Assembly (NCBI RefSeq): GCF_026547205.1
Contig: NZ_CP106877.1
Coordinates: forward strand, 1 to 64,000
Reading direction: 5' to 3'
DNA: 64,000 nt
Source: Fervidibacillus halotolerans
GTDB lineage: Bacteria; Bacillota; Bacilli; Bacillales; Caldibacillaceae
Shown here: positions 10,081 through 19,390 of the stretch, one piece after another
How positions within the stretch are numbered: position 1 is the first letter of the stretch
How the letters are laid out: every line of letters starts with the position of its first letter
Position numbers and translations under genes: made by a program
The notes under the pieces: generated by a model
Told to the model about the DNA's origin: nothing
The model's input: only the letters and a program-made list of their open reading frames with translations
The model's database searches: none

Positions 10081-10419
10081 TCATGATTCCGAAGAAAGTG
10101 GTGATTAGTCGTACTATGATTTTTCCCTTAATAAAGATTTTCTTGGAGACTATTGGACAAACGGAAGGGTTTATATTTTTTTAAAGGATTCCTTTCGACA
10201 TGGTGGAATAAGAGATGAAAGGGTTTGTGAAAGGCGATTAAACCGTTGGGGAAATTATCAGTCCCACCTCATAATTTTCCTTTTTTAAACGATGTCAATC
10301 AACAAATCCAATCGGAGCATTCGATTCGTAGCATTCGATGACTCGGATGGTGAAAATTCTTAATTGAAAAAATACGAACTTTCGTTGGGAAAGTTTTTAA
10401 CACCAATCTGTTTAAATTT
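10081..10419. other. Unassigned region next to the IS remnant
   Basis: About 340 bases without a recognisable gene. The plus strand has one open stretch of about 55 codons (near 10108-10287, containing DFLGDYWTNGRVYIFLKDSF), with no start or ribosome binding site; I could not assign it to a family. It may be a gene fragment left by the truncation of the ISL3 element. Confidence 0.35.
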
Positions 10420-10456
10420 GCGAGGGACCAAAGATATCGCCCCTCGCTTTATATTT
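10420..10456 (+). terminator. Orphan plus-strand terminator
   Basis: GCGAGGG (10420-10426) pairs with CCCTCGC (10441-10447) and is followed by TTTATATTTT on the plus strand. No intact plus-strand gene precedes it, so it is probably left from a lost gene. Confidence 0.6.
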
Positions 10457-10494
10457 TAATTGAAAAGGCTGTTATACATGAGATTCAGCCTTTT
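10455..10494 (-). terminator. Terminator of the MFS gene
   Basis: AAAAGGCTG and CAGCCTTTT (10463-10471 and 10486-10494) pair; on the minus strand the second arm is followed by a T-containing tract. It overlaps the stop codon of the MFS gene. Confidence 0.6.
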
Positions 10495-11767
10495 TATAAT
10501 GGGTTTTTGCTAACTCTGGATGTGCTTTACGAACGATGGAAGGTCGAGCAAGAAATAAAATGGTGATAATTGATAAAATGGATGACGTCAATAGCACCCA
10601 CTGGGCAGGGAATAAATCGTACAATAGACCGAATAGCAACATTCCGATCGGTGTTAAAGCGATTGCCATCGTTTCGAGAATAGCAAAAATTCTACCTTTA
10701 TATTCATCTTCAATCTTTTTTTGTAGCATTACTTGCATCGGTGTATTTGTCATGATGACTAATCCTCCAAAGATGAACATTAACGTCAAATAATAGGCGA
10801 AAAGGCTGTAATAGGAAAAGGGAATAAATAATGGTAAGGTAAATAAAGCCATCGTTCCCCCTATGGAAATCATCGATCGTTTTGAAACGAGAAACGGGTA
10901 TCGAACTTCTTTCCTTGCAGACATATAGATGGACAACAATAACATACCGACTGCAAAAATTCCTTCCGTCATTCCAAAATGTTCAGAGTCCATTTCGAAT
11001 ATTTCAATGAGGATATAAGAATATCCTACTTGGAAAGCGCCAAATAAAAAGTTAATCATTAAACCGAGCCAAATCATAGACATGATAATCGGTTGACGTT
11101 TCATATAGGAAAGTCCTGCCTTCATACTTTGTAAAATCGGTTCTTTCATTTCGGTTGCTTGTTTTTTCTCTTCTTTTTCAAACAAATTGAAATCCATCGT
11201 TGACTCAAGAGTTACAGCAAGGGCGGATGCAACCATGAAAATCATTAAAAAGACTGGCATGGAAACAACACCGTACATCACTCCTCCGATGGCGGGGCTC
11301 CCGATTGCTGCAATGGAAATGGACATTTGATTTAATGACGTCGCCCGTTGAATCCGATTTGGATCGACAAGTCGACTAATGGAAGATGTAAAAGCTAAAT
11401 TAGAAAAGGTAGATGTTAGAGACAAAATACATGTTGTTATATAGATGGCTAGCAATGATAAGCCTAAGGTCAGACTGATGAGAAGTAGACTTCCAATAGC
11501 AAGGGTCGTTATGATTTGTGAGATAATCACGATTTTTTTTCGTGAATAATTGTCTACCAAATATCCTACAAAAGGGGAAATAACCGTTCGAGGCAAGATG
11601 TTACAAATTAAATTAATAGCAAAATTTGTAGCTGATCCAGTTAATTGTAAAATGTATAAACTAATAGCAAAGGCATATACTTGTGAACCAAAGGCTGAAA
11701 TGAATTTACTCGTGACGAACGTCCATAGATGATAGGACGCTTTTTTTAATTTCAATTGTTCGTCCAT
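10472..11767 (-). CDS. MFS efflux transporter (macrolide-efflux-like, MFS_3)
   Basis: A 431-residue membrane protein with about twelve hydrophobic segments and the MFS motif A equivalent GYLVDNYSRKKIVI after the second segment. FGSQVYAFAISLYILQLTGSA in the first segment and the N-domain pattern fit the MFS_3/MefA-like exporters, which expel hydrophobic compounds with protons. The substrate is not known. A charged loop EKEEKKQATEMKE separates the two halves. Start ATG 11767 has AGGGGGT 7 bases upstream; 12 more codons are open upstream but overlap the operator. It is divergent from an XRE-TPR regulator, and its promoter carries two palindromic operators, so drug- or signal-controlled repression is likely (inference). 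Confidence 0.88.
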   Translation of the reverse strand: MDEQLKLKKASYHLWTFVTSKFISAFGSQVYAFAISLYILQLTGSATNFAINLICNILPRTVISPFVGYLVDNYSRKKIVIISQIITTLAIGSLLLISLTLGLSLLAIYITTCILSLTSTFSNLAFTSSISRLVDPNRIQRATSLNQMSISIAAIGSPAIGGVMYGVVSMPVFLMIFMVASALAVTLESTMDFNLFEKEEKKQATEMKEPILQSMKAGLSYMKRQPIIMSMIWLGLMINFLFGAFQVGYSYILIEIFEMDSEHFGMTEGIFAVGMLLLSIYMSARKEVRYPFLVSKRSMISIGGTMALFTLPLFIPFSYYSLFAYYLTLMFIFGGLVIMTNTPMQVMLQKKIEDEYKGRIFAILETMAIALTPIGMLLFGLLYDLFPAQWVLLTSSILSIITILFLARPSIVRKAHPELAKTHYKKAESHV

Positions 11768-11784
11768 GGATTTACCCCCTATAA

Positions 11785-11801
11785 GTTTAATTTTATTAAA
11801 C
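11785..11801. promoter_or_regulatory. Operator O1 over the MFS transcription start
   Basis: GTTTAATTTTATTAAAC has 7-base inverted arms (GTTTAAT and ATTAAAC) around 3 bases. It covers the expected +1 of the MFS promoter. The same arms recur at 11840-11856. Confidence 0.65.
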
Positions 11802-11803
11802 AA

Positions 11804-11832
11804 ATTGTACCACGGGGGAATAAAAATTACAA
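11804..11832 (-). promoter_or_regulatory. SigA promoter of the MFS gene
   Basis: On the minus strand TTGTAA (11827-11832) and TACAAT (11804-11809) are separated by 17 bases. Operators lie on both sides, one over the start and one just upstream of -35. Confidence 0.75.
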
Positions 11833-11839
11833 TAGAATT

Positions 11840-11856
11840 GTTTAATTTAATTAAAC
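11840..11856. promoter_or_regulatory. Operator O2 between the divergent promoters
   Basis: GTTTAATTTAATTAAAC is a perfect palindrome with 8-base arms around one base. Its centre is 55 bases from that of O1, and it lies upstream of the -35 boxes of both divergent promoters. Confidence 0.65.
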
Positions 11857-11861
11857 TTTTT

Positions 11862-11890
11862 TTGACTTCTCCATCATAATATGATAAAGT
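11862..11890 (+). promoter_or_regulatory. Promoter of the XRE-TPR regulator
   Basis: TTGACT (11862-11867) and TAAAGT (11885-11890) are 17 bases apart. O2 abuts the -35 box, so the regulator may control its own expression. Confidence 0.55.
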
Positions 11891-11944
11891 TAAATATCAT
11901 TAAATGGGATTGTTTTAAGATTTATGGAATGGGAGGTGGTTCCG

Positions 11945-13201
11945 ATGTCCACCCTTGGGGAAAGAATTCGAACGTTGCGGAAAAAAAGGGGACTGACCCT
12001 CGAACAGCTTGCGGGAGACGCTTTGACAAAAGGAATGTTAAGTTTGATCGAAAATAACCGTTCCAAACCTTCCATGGAAAGTTTATCGTATATTGCAGAA
12101 CGATTAGGTGTGAAAGTTTCCGAATTGCTGGAAGATGTAAACCGTGAACAGTTGGGCGACATTTTAGATCAAGTTGAGAAATTATTTTACACAGAACCGG
12201 ACAGGTATACGGAAGTGGCGAAAGAAAATTTTGAAAAAATTATCGAATTGATTCGTCCATTTTTGAAACAGCTCGATTCGAGTTACGAGTCTGCCCGTCT
12301 TTTGGATTTATATGGCCGTACCCTTTATTATTTAGGAGAGGGTGGTTTCGAACACGTTTTGGAGAAGGCGGCAGTGATTTACGATGAATTGAATTTAACT
12401 TCACGGAGGGCCGATCTCGGTTTTTTCCGGGTCAGTCAAAAATTCGCGGAACACGATTACCGAAATTCTTTAAAATTATTTTTGGAAGAAAAAAAGGAGA
12501 TCGAGCAAAAGCATGCTTATATCGATCCGCTCACTCGGTTGGCATTAGGCTATAATGAAGCGGTATTGCAATTTGCTGTCGGGAACGAAGAATTAGCCCT
12601 TAAAGTAATGGAAGACGTGATCGATTTTTCCAAAATAAAGCGACTCTTTTATTTGACAGATTATTTATATCAACTTGCCCTCGGTTATGCCATTATGGAT
12701 AACGATATGGAAAAAATGGACCTATATAGTAAAAAGTTAAAACAATTTACCGATTTTACAGAAGACCCCTTTTCCAAAGCACGTTATGAATTAATGAAAG
12801 CGGAAGTGATGAGGTTACGAGATCAAAATTATAAAGGTGTTCTCGAAATATGCAATCGGTATTTGGAACAATCGACAGACGTTGAGACGTTCACCTTCCC
12901 TTTTTTCTATTTATTGAAAGGGATTTCCTACTGGCATTTCGGTGAATACGAAAAAAGTTTGGCTTCGTTGAATAAAGTAGTCATTCCAGAAGTCCTTCAT
13001 CATCCTTTCGATTTATCATGGCTATACACGAAGGATGCGTACATAGCCCTTTGTTACGCAAAATTGAACGATTGGACAAAGGCAAAGAAGTACGCTCAGA
13101 GGGCTTGGGAAAATATACAGTCGATGCCACATACGATTTATCAAGATTTTATCAAAGAAACATACGATCAAATTGTAGGAAAACAGGATGAACAAAAGTG
13201 A
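11945..13201 (+). CDS. XRE-family regulator with C-terminal TPR domain
   Basis: A 418-residue cytoplasmic regulator. Residues 1-60 form a Cro/CI-type helix-turn-helix (LGERIRTLRKKRGLTLEQLA...GMLSLIENNRSKPSMESL). The rest is a helical array with TPR-like pairs, for example near YNEAVLQFAVGNEELALKV, GISYWHFGEYEKSLASL and IALCYAKLNDWTKAKKYA. This layout is shared with peptide-sensing regulators such as NprR and PlcR, but no signal-peptide gene is seen downstream, so the ligand is unknown. Start ATG 11945 has GGGAGGTGG 5 bases upstream; an ATG 7 codons earlier is less well placed. It is divergent from the MFS gene and is the natural candidate to bind O1/O2 (inference). Confidence 0.85.
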   Translation: MSTLGERIRTLRKKRGLTLEQLAGDALTKGMLSLIENNRSKPSMESLSYIAERLGVKVSELLEDVNREQLGDILDQVEKLFYTEPDRYTEVAKENFEKIIELIRPFLKQLDSSYESARLLDLYGRTLYYLGEGGFEHVLEKAAVIYDELNLTSRRADLGFFRVSQKFAEHDYRNSLKLFLEEKKEIEQKHAYIDPLTRLALGYNEAVLQFAVGNEELALKVMEDVIDFSKIKRLFYLTDYLYQLALGYAIMDNDMEKMDLYSKKLKQFTDFTEDPFSKARYELMKAEVMRLRDQNYKGVLEICNRYLEQSTDVETFTFPFFYLLKGISYWHFGEYEKSLASLNKVVIPEVLHHPFDLSWLYTKDAYIALCYAKLNDWTKAKKYAQRAWENIQSMPHTIYQDFIKETYDQIVGKQDEQK

Positions 13202-13263
13202 ACCTCCCTTTATTTCAGCGTAAAAAATGTTTATGTTAAAAAGATGATTGGATGAAAGGAAAA

Positions 13264-13292
13264 AACGGGGCAATTTTAACCCCGTTTTTTTA
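13264..13292. terminator. Bidirectional terminator between regulator and topB
   Basis: AACGGGG (13264-13270) and CCCCGTT (13280-13286) pair around 9 bases. T runs follow in both directions, so it can end both convergent genes. Confidence 0.9.
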
Positions 13293-13373
13293 TAAATACT
13301 AGAAAAAATTTACTTATTCAGTTGAATGACTTTTGTCGAATGCGAATATGGGAGTCGCTATACGCTCTCCGCC

Positions 13374-15467
13374 CTATTGATCGTTTTGATCATCTAAAGC
13401 TGCTTTCAATAATTCGCCCAAATTTGTTCCGAAATCTTCCTTTTTTGCATATTTTTTAACAAGTTTTTTCTCTTCCCACTTCGATACCGTTTTTTTCTGT
13501 TTTTCTGCCTTCTCTACGATATTGCATGGTCGGCATTGGAAATACGTTCCGGCTGCTCCTTGATGAATTTCCATCCGCTTATGACATTGGGGACAACGGC
13601 GGTTAGACAGTTTCGGATCCTTTCGCTTTTTATAAGAACAAGAGAAGTTGGAACAGACGAGAATTTTTCCATCTTTTGTATTTCGCTCTTTTAGAAAAGA
13701 GCCACATTCCGGACACTTCGATCCAGTCAAATTGAACGCCCGGTATGTTTTCTCACTCGTTTTGATTTCCAATACGAGTTTTTCTGTTTGTTTACGGATT
13801 TTTTTCAAAAATACGTTTGGATCTGCCTTTCCACGGGCGATTCGTTCCAGTTCCTCTTCCCATTTCGCTGTCAATTTCGGTGATTTTAGTTCATCATTGA
13901 CAAGATCGATGAGTTGTTTTCCTTTCGGGGTAGGATAAAGTCTTCCCTTTTGTCTTTCTACGACTTCCGTTTCCAGTAGCCGTTCGATAATATCCGCCCG
14001 CGTTGCTGGTGTTCCAAGCCCATATTTTTCCATATGACCGAGTAGATCCGCTTCCGTAAATCGCAACGGGGGTTCTGTTAATTTTTCCTTCACTTCTGGC
14101 ATCTGAACGTGAAACGTCTGACCGATTTTTCCATGAAAGGTATTTTGTGTCTCGTAATTTTCAACCGATCCGGTAACCGATTTGAAACCTTGATCGATGA
14201 TAAATCGATCCTTTGCGATAAACGTTTCACCCTGAATATCAAAGATGACATGGACGGTTTCATATTTGAATACGGGGTAAAAAAGGGTTAAAAAACGTCG
14301 AACGATTAAATCGTATATTTTCCGTTCATCCGAATCTAATGCATTTAGGTTTGCCCGTTCCTCTGTAGGAATGATCGCATGATGATCGGTTACCCGGGCG
14401 TTATTAAACACTTTCTTAGCCAATACATGGTCTTTTTTATTCAATAATGGCCGTACTTCTTCACTGTAAGCATCGACTAGTCCTTGAAGTCTTTCTAACA
14501 TCGTCCCTTCCATATCCGTCGTTAAATAACGGGAATCCGTGCGGGGATAAGTAACCAACTTATGCCGTTCATAAAGATTTTGCAATATATTTAATGTCTT
14601 TTTCGCTGAGAATCCAAATCGTCTGTTGGCATCCCGTTGTAGTTCGTTTAAATCGTATGGAAGAGGTTGGTGTTCAACCTTCTGCTTCCGATCAATTGAA
14701 CGGATGGTTGCTGGGCTCTTTTTAATTTTTTGGAAGATCATATCTGCCAATTCTTTGGAAAATAAGCGATTTTCCCCATTTTTTTCCCACTGGGCATCGA
14801 GGGAACCAATTTTTACGTGAATCGTCCAATACGGTTTCGGTACAAAGGATTGGATTTGTTTTTCCCGATCCATAATGAGAGAAAGGGTAGGTGTCTGAAC
14901 TCTTCCAGCTGATAAGGGATCCTGATATTTCGTTGTTAGTGCCCGTGAAACATTAAGACCAATCAGCCAATCCGCCTCCGCTCGACAAACAGCCGATTGA
15001 TATAAATTTTCAAATTGTTCTCCTGGTTTTAAATGTTTAAATCCGTCACGAATGGCTCGGTCGGTAACGGAGGAAATCCATAATCGTTTAATTGGTTTTC
15101 GCCATCGGATTTTTTCCAAAATCCACCGGGCAACGAGTTCCCCTTCTCTACCGGCATCGGTGGCGATAATGATCTCACCGATGTCTTTTCTTTTCGATAA
15201 GGATTCGATTCCTTTAAATTGGTGACTTGTTTGCCTAATTACTTTGAGTCCCATTTTTTTCGGGATAATTGGCAAGTCTTCTAACCGCCACGTTTTATAT
15301 TTTGGATCGTAATGTTCGGGCATTTTCAGTTCCACGAGATGACCTAATGCCCATGTTACGATATATTTTTTCCCTTCAATAGAATGTTTCCGCACTTGGC
15401 GAAGATTTAACACGCGGGCAATTTCTCTTGCTACACTCGGTTTTTCCGCAAGAATTAATGATTTCAT
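13374..15467 (-). CDS. topB: DNA topoisomerase III
   Basis: A 697-residue type IA topoisomerase that passes and decatenates single DNA strands. The N-terminal Toprim domain shows AEKPSVAREIA and ATDAGREGELVAR; the active-site tyrosine lies in LVTYPRTDSRYL near residue 310. The region GLGTPATRADIIERL follows. The C-terminus carries two zinc-ribbon-like units (CPECG...CSNFSC and CPQCH...CRPCN). Length fits the TopB group of Bacilli (about 700-730). Start ATG 15467 has AAGGAG 7 bases upstream. It stands alone, convergent with the XRE-TPR gene. Confidence 0.96.
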   Translation of the reverse strand: MKSLILAEKPSVAREIARVLNLRQVRKHSIEGKKYIVTWALGHLVELKMPEHYDPKYKTWRLEDLPIIPKKMGLKVIRQTSHQFKGIESLSKRKDIGEIIIATDAGREGELVARWILEKIRWRKPIKRLWISSVTDRAIRDGFKHLKPGEQFENLYQSAVCRAEADWLIGLNVSRALTTKYQDPLSAGRVQTPTLSLIMDREKQIQSFVPKPYWTIHVKIGSLDAQWEKNGENRLFSKELADMIFQKIKKSPATIRSIDRKQKVEHQPLPYDLNELQRDANRRFGFSAKKTLNILQNLYERHKLVTYPRTDSRYLTTDMEGTMLERLQGLVDAYSEEVRPLLNKKDHVLAKKVFNNARVTDHHAIIPTEERANLNALDSDERKIYDLIVRRFLTLFYPVFKYETVHVIFDIQGETFIAKDRFIIDQGFKSVTGSVENYETQNTFHGKIGQTFHVQMPEVKEKLTEPPLRFTEADLLGHMEKYGLGTPATRADIIERLLETEVVERQKGRLYPTPKGKQLIDLVNDELKSPKLTAKWEEELERIARGKADPNVFLKKIRKQTEKLVLEIKTSEKTYRAFNLTGSKCPECGSFLKERNTKDGKILVCSNFSCSYKKRKDPKLSNRRCPQCHKRMEIHQGAAGTYFQCRPCNIVEKAEKQKKTVSKWEEKKLVKKYAKKEDFGTNLGELLKAALDDQNDQ

Positions 15468-15840
15468 CCTTTTCTCCTTTCAAACATGTGATACGGACAA
15501 TGCTCTTAAAAATTATCATATTGTATGCAAATCGAAATGAACTTTTGTAAAAATGATTGTTTTCGGACCGTCGTGATGAAGGGGATTAATCCTTCACTGT
15601 ATATGAAAAAACAACTCTTTTAAACAGAGTGGATGATTCGGTCTGATAACAGTATAAAGGAAATGGAACGGGATTGTCACGGTCACCGAATAGATGTTAT
15701 TTTTTGGGCAAAGTAATTTTCGATTTTAATTTAAAAAAGAATTGTTTCCAATAGTCAATATAATAGCATTGTTTTAATAAATAGACTAAAATAAAGGGGG
15801 GAATGAAAACGTTATTTTCATATTTCAAGGAGGGGTAATT
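15468..15840. other. topB-fumC intergenic region
   Basis: About 370 bases with no gene, holding the divergent promoters. TATAAT occurs at 15759-15764 on the plus strand, but no good -35 box is at the right distance. A palindrome TGAAAA-N5-TTTTCA lies at 15804-15820, just before the fumC ribosome binding site; it is longer than a CcpA cre site and no binding protein can be named. Confidence 0.45.
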
Positions 15841-17226
15841 GTGGAATACAGAATTGAACGGGACACCATGGGTGAAATGAAAGTTCCCGCCGATAAGTAT
15901 TGGGGCGCACAAACACAACGTAGCTATCAAAATTTTGCCATCGGTACTGAAAAAATGCCATTGGAGGTTGTAAAAGCTTTCGCAATTTTAAAACGAAGCT
16001 GCGCCATTGTAAATAAAAAGCTTGGTAAATTGAGTGAACATAAAGCAGATACGATTGTACAAGTGGCTGATGAGATTTTAGAAGGGAAATATGACAGTCA
16101 TTTTCCTTTGAAAGTTTGGCAAACGGGTAGTGGAACCCAATCGAATATGAATGTAAATGAAGTCATCGCTAATCGGGGAAACGAAATTTTGAAAGAAAAG
16201 GGAATCGATGAACGCATTCATCCGAACGATCATGTGAATATGGGGCAAAGTTCAAACGATACATTTCCAACTGCCATGCATATTGCCGCCGTTTCTTACG
16301 TAAAGAAAGAATTGCTTCCAGCTTTGGAACAATTTAAAGGAGTTCTCGATGAAAAGGCGAAAGAATATGCAGATATTGTAAAAATAGGGCGGACCCATCT
16401 TCAAGACGCAACACCGTTAACCCTTGGACAAGAAATTAGCGGTTGGGTACATATGCTTTCTCGTTCGGCAGAATTTATCGAGGAAAGTAGTAATAAGATG
16501 AAAGCGTTAGCCATTGGTGGTACTGCGGTCGGAACAGGAATTAATACCCATCCGGAATTCGGTCAAATGGTATCTGAAGAAATCCACCGCCATACAGGAA
16601 TCGACTTTTATTCCTCACCAAATAAATTTCACGGATTGACAAGTCACGATGAAATCACCTATGCCCACGGAGCATTGAAGGCTTTAGCAGCCGATTTAAT
16701 GAAGATCGCCAATGATGTTCGGTGGTTAGCTTCTGGTCCAAGATGTGGAATCGGTGAAATTACAATTCCGGCAAACGAACCGGGTTCATCGATCATGCCA
16801 GGGAAGGTGAACCCAACTCAAAGTGAAGCATTGACGATGGTTGCAGTACAAGTGATGGGTAATGATGCAGCAATCGGTTTTGCTGCCAGCCAAGGAAATT
16901 TCGAGTTGAACGTCTTTAAACCGGTGATTATTTATAATTTCCTACAAAGTGCACGACTTCTTACAGATGGAATGCGTTCCTTTAATAATAACTGTGCAAT
17001 CGGAATTGAACCGAATCGGGATGTTATCGATCACTATTTGAAAGATTCTTTAATGTTAGTGACTGCATTGAATCCTCATATCGGTTATGAAAAAGCAGCA
17101 GAAATTGCAAAATTAGCCCATAAGGAAGGCACAACATTAAAAGAAGCTGCGTTGAAACTCGGTTACTTAACGGAAGATCAATTCGATCAAATTGTGAACC
17201 CGAAGGAAATGGTCCATCCGAAATAA
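15841..17226 (+). CDS. fumC: Fumarate hydratase, class II
   Basis: A 461-residue enzyme that interconverts fumarate and malate in the TCA cycle, cytosolic and homotetrameric. Visible marks are [11 protein letters not shown] near the start, [12 protein letters not shown], the [13 protein letters not shown] region with the catalytic histidine, and the fumarase/lyase signature [11 protein letters not shown] near residue 320. Length is typical. The start is GTG 15841 with AAGGAGGGG 5 bases upstream. It is monocistronic, ending in a strong terminator. Confidence 0.97.
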   Translation: MEYRIERDTMGEMKVPADKYWGAQTQRSYQNFAIGTEKMPLEVVKAFAILKRSCAIVNKKLGKLSEHKADTIVQVADEILEGKYDSHFPLKVWQTGSGTQSNMNVNEVIANRGNEILKEKGIDERIHPNDHVNMGQSSNDTFPTAMHIAAVSYVKKELLPALEQFKGVLDEKAKEYADIVKIGRTHLQDATPLTLGQEISGWVHMLSRSAEFIEESSNKMKALAIGGTAVGTGINTHPEFGQMVSEEIHRHTGIDFYSSPNKFHGLTSHDEITYAHGALKALAADLMKIANDVRWLASGPRCGIGEITIPANEPGSSIMPGKVNPTQSEALTMVAVQVMGNDAAIGFAASQGNFELNVFKPVIIYNFLQSARLLTDGMRSFNNNCAIGIEPNRDVIDHYLKDSLMLVTALNPHIGYEKAAEIAKLAHKEGTTLKEAALKLGYLTEDQFDQIVNPKEMVHPK

Positions 17227-17245
17227 AAAACAAAAGCATTGCAAG

Positions 17246-17287
17246 CTAGAACAAGGAGGTTTTTCCTTCTTGTTCTAGTTTTTTTAT
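17246..17287 (+). terminator. Terminator of fumC
   Basis: CTAGAACAAG (17246-17255) pairs perfectly with CTTGTTCTAG (17269-17278), followed by TTTTTTT. Confidence 0.95.
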
Positions 17288-17632
17288 GCGATTTGAAGTT
17301 AAGAAAAGGTACTACTACGGTATTTTAAACAATCACCATTTTAATGGAATAGTAAACTACACGATACGATACCCGCTTATACGCCCCCCAGTGTTGGTTT
17401 CTATTCACCTTCGAAAGAATGTTTAAACGTTCAAGTGTCAAGGTGGAAGAAAATTACCACTATAAAAGGTATTTCAATTAATTGTAAAGGAATCTTCTCG
17501 CTAGAGGCGGTTGAGGCTCTTCTCCATTTTTCTCCTACTACAAAAAAGCCGCCATTTCACCTGTTTTTAAGAACAATTTCCCGCAATTGTCGCATATATT
17601 TTAAAGTATAAACAAGAAAGGGAGGGATGTTA
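17288..17632. other. fumC-lipase intergenic region
   Basis: About 345 bases with no gene, riboswitch or repeat that I can recognise. It presumably holds the promoter of the lipase-like gene; TATAAA-type boxes near 17600 are too weak to call. Confidence 0.4.
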
Positions 17633-19156
17633 TTGCCCAAGATTTTTCGGATTTTTATTGTCGTTTCTCTTTTTCTTTTAACTCCTGTTCAAACCTTTGC
17701 TGGTTCCTTTGGCAAAGGAGAGCCGACGACAAATCCAGGAGAATGGTATGAAGGAGATCCCCCAGCAAATATCGATCCGAATAAGGCACCGATTTTGTTT
17801 GTCCATGGATTAAACAGTTCATCAGCCACTTGGACAGATGGCAACGATATGGACGAAATCGCATATCAAAACGGATATGAAACGGCTTATGTAAATTTAT
17901 ATGCCACGCGAAATATGTGGGATAACGGACAATTGCTAGCGGATGTCATTCAAGAAATATATGAACATTTTGGAAAAAAGCTTGTAATCGTTGCCCATAG
18001 TAAAGGAGGGGTTGATACCCAGTCGGCACTCGTGCATTATGGGGCCCACCCTTACGTTAAACGGGTCATCACTTTATCATCGCCTCATCAAGGATCGAAA
18101 TTGGCCGATCTTGCGTACAGTTCTTGGGCTGGGTGGTTAGCTGATATTCTCGGTAGTAAAAACGGTGCAACGTATTCTTTACAGACTGGATATATGACCG
18201 GTTTTCGTCAACAAACGGATACCCATCCAAATGTCGATAAAGTTCCATTTTACACTTTAGCAGGAACAAAATGGGGATCCTTCGGCAGTGCCCTGTATTG
18301 GGGTGGACTTTATTTGCGTATTTATGGAGAAAATGACGGAGCAGTTACGGTGGCAAATTCAAGGCTCGCTTACGGTAATGAGCTGGCAGTAGGTAAATGG
18401 AATCATTCAACGATTAAAGAAGGAAGTACCATATTTCCCTATATCGCTCCTTATATGCAATTACAAGGGGTTGTCAATGTGAACAGACAAACAATGCTAG
18501 AGAAAGCTGCGGCGTTGAATGAAGAGGAGGAGGGAGCCAATTTGCAAACCTTTTACCGAGGAGGAAACTATAAGGGGAAAGTAGAGGAAACCTTTTTTGT
18601 GGAAGATGGGGTTAATCAAATAACGATCAACTGGTTAAGTGAAAAAAAGGATACGAATGTAATGCTCATGGATCCGAAGGGAAAAAGAATTACCGATTTT
18701 TCCAAGACGATGGATGATTCACCAATCTTTCAAGGGGCTTACGTATATCAACGAACGATTGATCATCCCATCCCAGGGAAATGGAAGATCATCGCTATGC
18801 AAAAGGAAGAACATTATTTAATGAATGTCATCTATGATAGTCCGTTAAACGAAGATTTAATCGTGGAAGCCTTCGGAGGAAAAGAATTAAAAATTACTGT
18901 ATCTCCCAAATCCGGGGATATAAATAACGGTGAGATGACCGCAACGATTTCATTAGAATTTATGAACGTGAAAAATAAGCATGTGGAACGGGCGTTAATT
19001 AAAAAGGATTCGAAGACGAGTGCCGTCCGTGTTACTCCCTTTGGAGACGGGATTTATAACGTTACCATTGATGTGAAAGGTAAGACTGTAAAAGGTTTTC
19101 CGTTCAATCGGACGATCATTACTTCCGTATATGTCGGGAAAACGCCGGTAAAATAG
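17633..19156 (+). CDS. Secreted triacylglycerol lipase-like alpha/beta hydrolase
   Basis: A 507-residue exported protein. A signal peptide (IFRIFIVVSLFLLTPVQTFA, cut after TFA) precedes the mature part. The hydrolase domain shows the oxyanion strand ILFVHGLNSSS, the nucleophile elbow AHSKGG (serine near residue 123), a following SSPHQGSKLA and a late aspartate and histidine (GENDGAVTVAN, KWNHSTI) that would complete the Ser-Asp-His triad. After about residue 300 comes a second region of beta-rich character of unknown function. The ORF opens at ATG 17627, directly against the ribosome binding site; the TTG at 17633, 7 bases after GGGAGG, is more likely. Likely substrates are acyl esters, but this is not proven. 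Confidence 0.85.
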   Translation: MPKIFRIFIVVSLFLLTPVQTFAGSFGKGEPTTNPGEWYEGDPPANIDPNKAPILFVHGLNSSSATWTDGNDMDEIAYQNGYETAYVNLYATRNMWDNGQLLADVIQEIYEHFGKKLVIVAHSKGGVDTQSALVHYGAHPYVKRVITLSSPHQGSKLADLAYSSWAGWLADILGSKNGATYSLQTGYMTGFRQQTDTHPNVDKVPFYTLAGTKWGSFGSALYWGGLYLRIYGENDGAVTVANSRLAYGNELAVGKWNHSTIKEGSTIFPYIAPYMQLQGVVNVNRQTMLEKAAALNEEEEGANLQTFYRGGNYKGKVEETFFVEDGVNQITINWLSEKKDTNVMLMDPKGKRITDFSKTMDDSPIFQGAYVYQRTIDHPIPGKWKIIAMQKEEHYLMNVIYDSPLNEDLIVEAFGGKELKITVSPKSGDINNGEMTATISLEFMNVKNKHVERALIKKDSKTSAVRVTPFGDGIYNVTIDVKGKTVKGFPFNRTIITSVYVGKTPVK

Positions 19157-19206
19157 AAGAGTGAAAAGAATATATCGCTAAAATTTTGTAACATTTAATT
19201 GGTTTT

Positions 19207-19242
19207 AACCATTTTCGAATATGAGAAAATGGCCATTTTTTT
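19207..19242 (+). terminator. Terminator of the lipase-like gene
   Basis: CCATTTTC (19209-19216) pairs with GAAAATGG (19225-19232), and a T run follows at 19236-19242. Confidence 0.8.
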
Positions 19243-19390
19243 GTGTTCTTTTTGGACAGGAAGAAATATGAATATTTAAGCAGACTAGAAAAACATATAA
19301 ATTGATTATACAATATAAAAAATAATGGTACAATTATATATAATTATTCATCTAATTTATGGTATTCATTGTATCTTAAGGAGGTATTCG

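Noticed and set aside
15804..15820. TGAAAA-N5-TTTTCA before fumC as a CcpA cre site
   Set aside because: The spacing is 3 bases longer than a cre site and the conserved C near the 3' end is misplaced.
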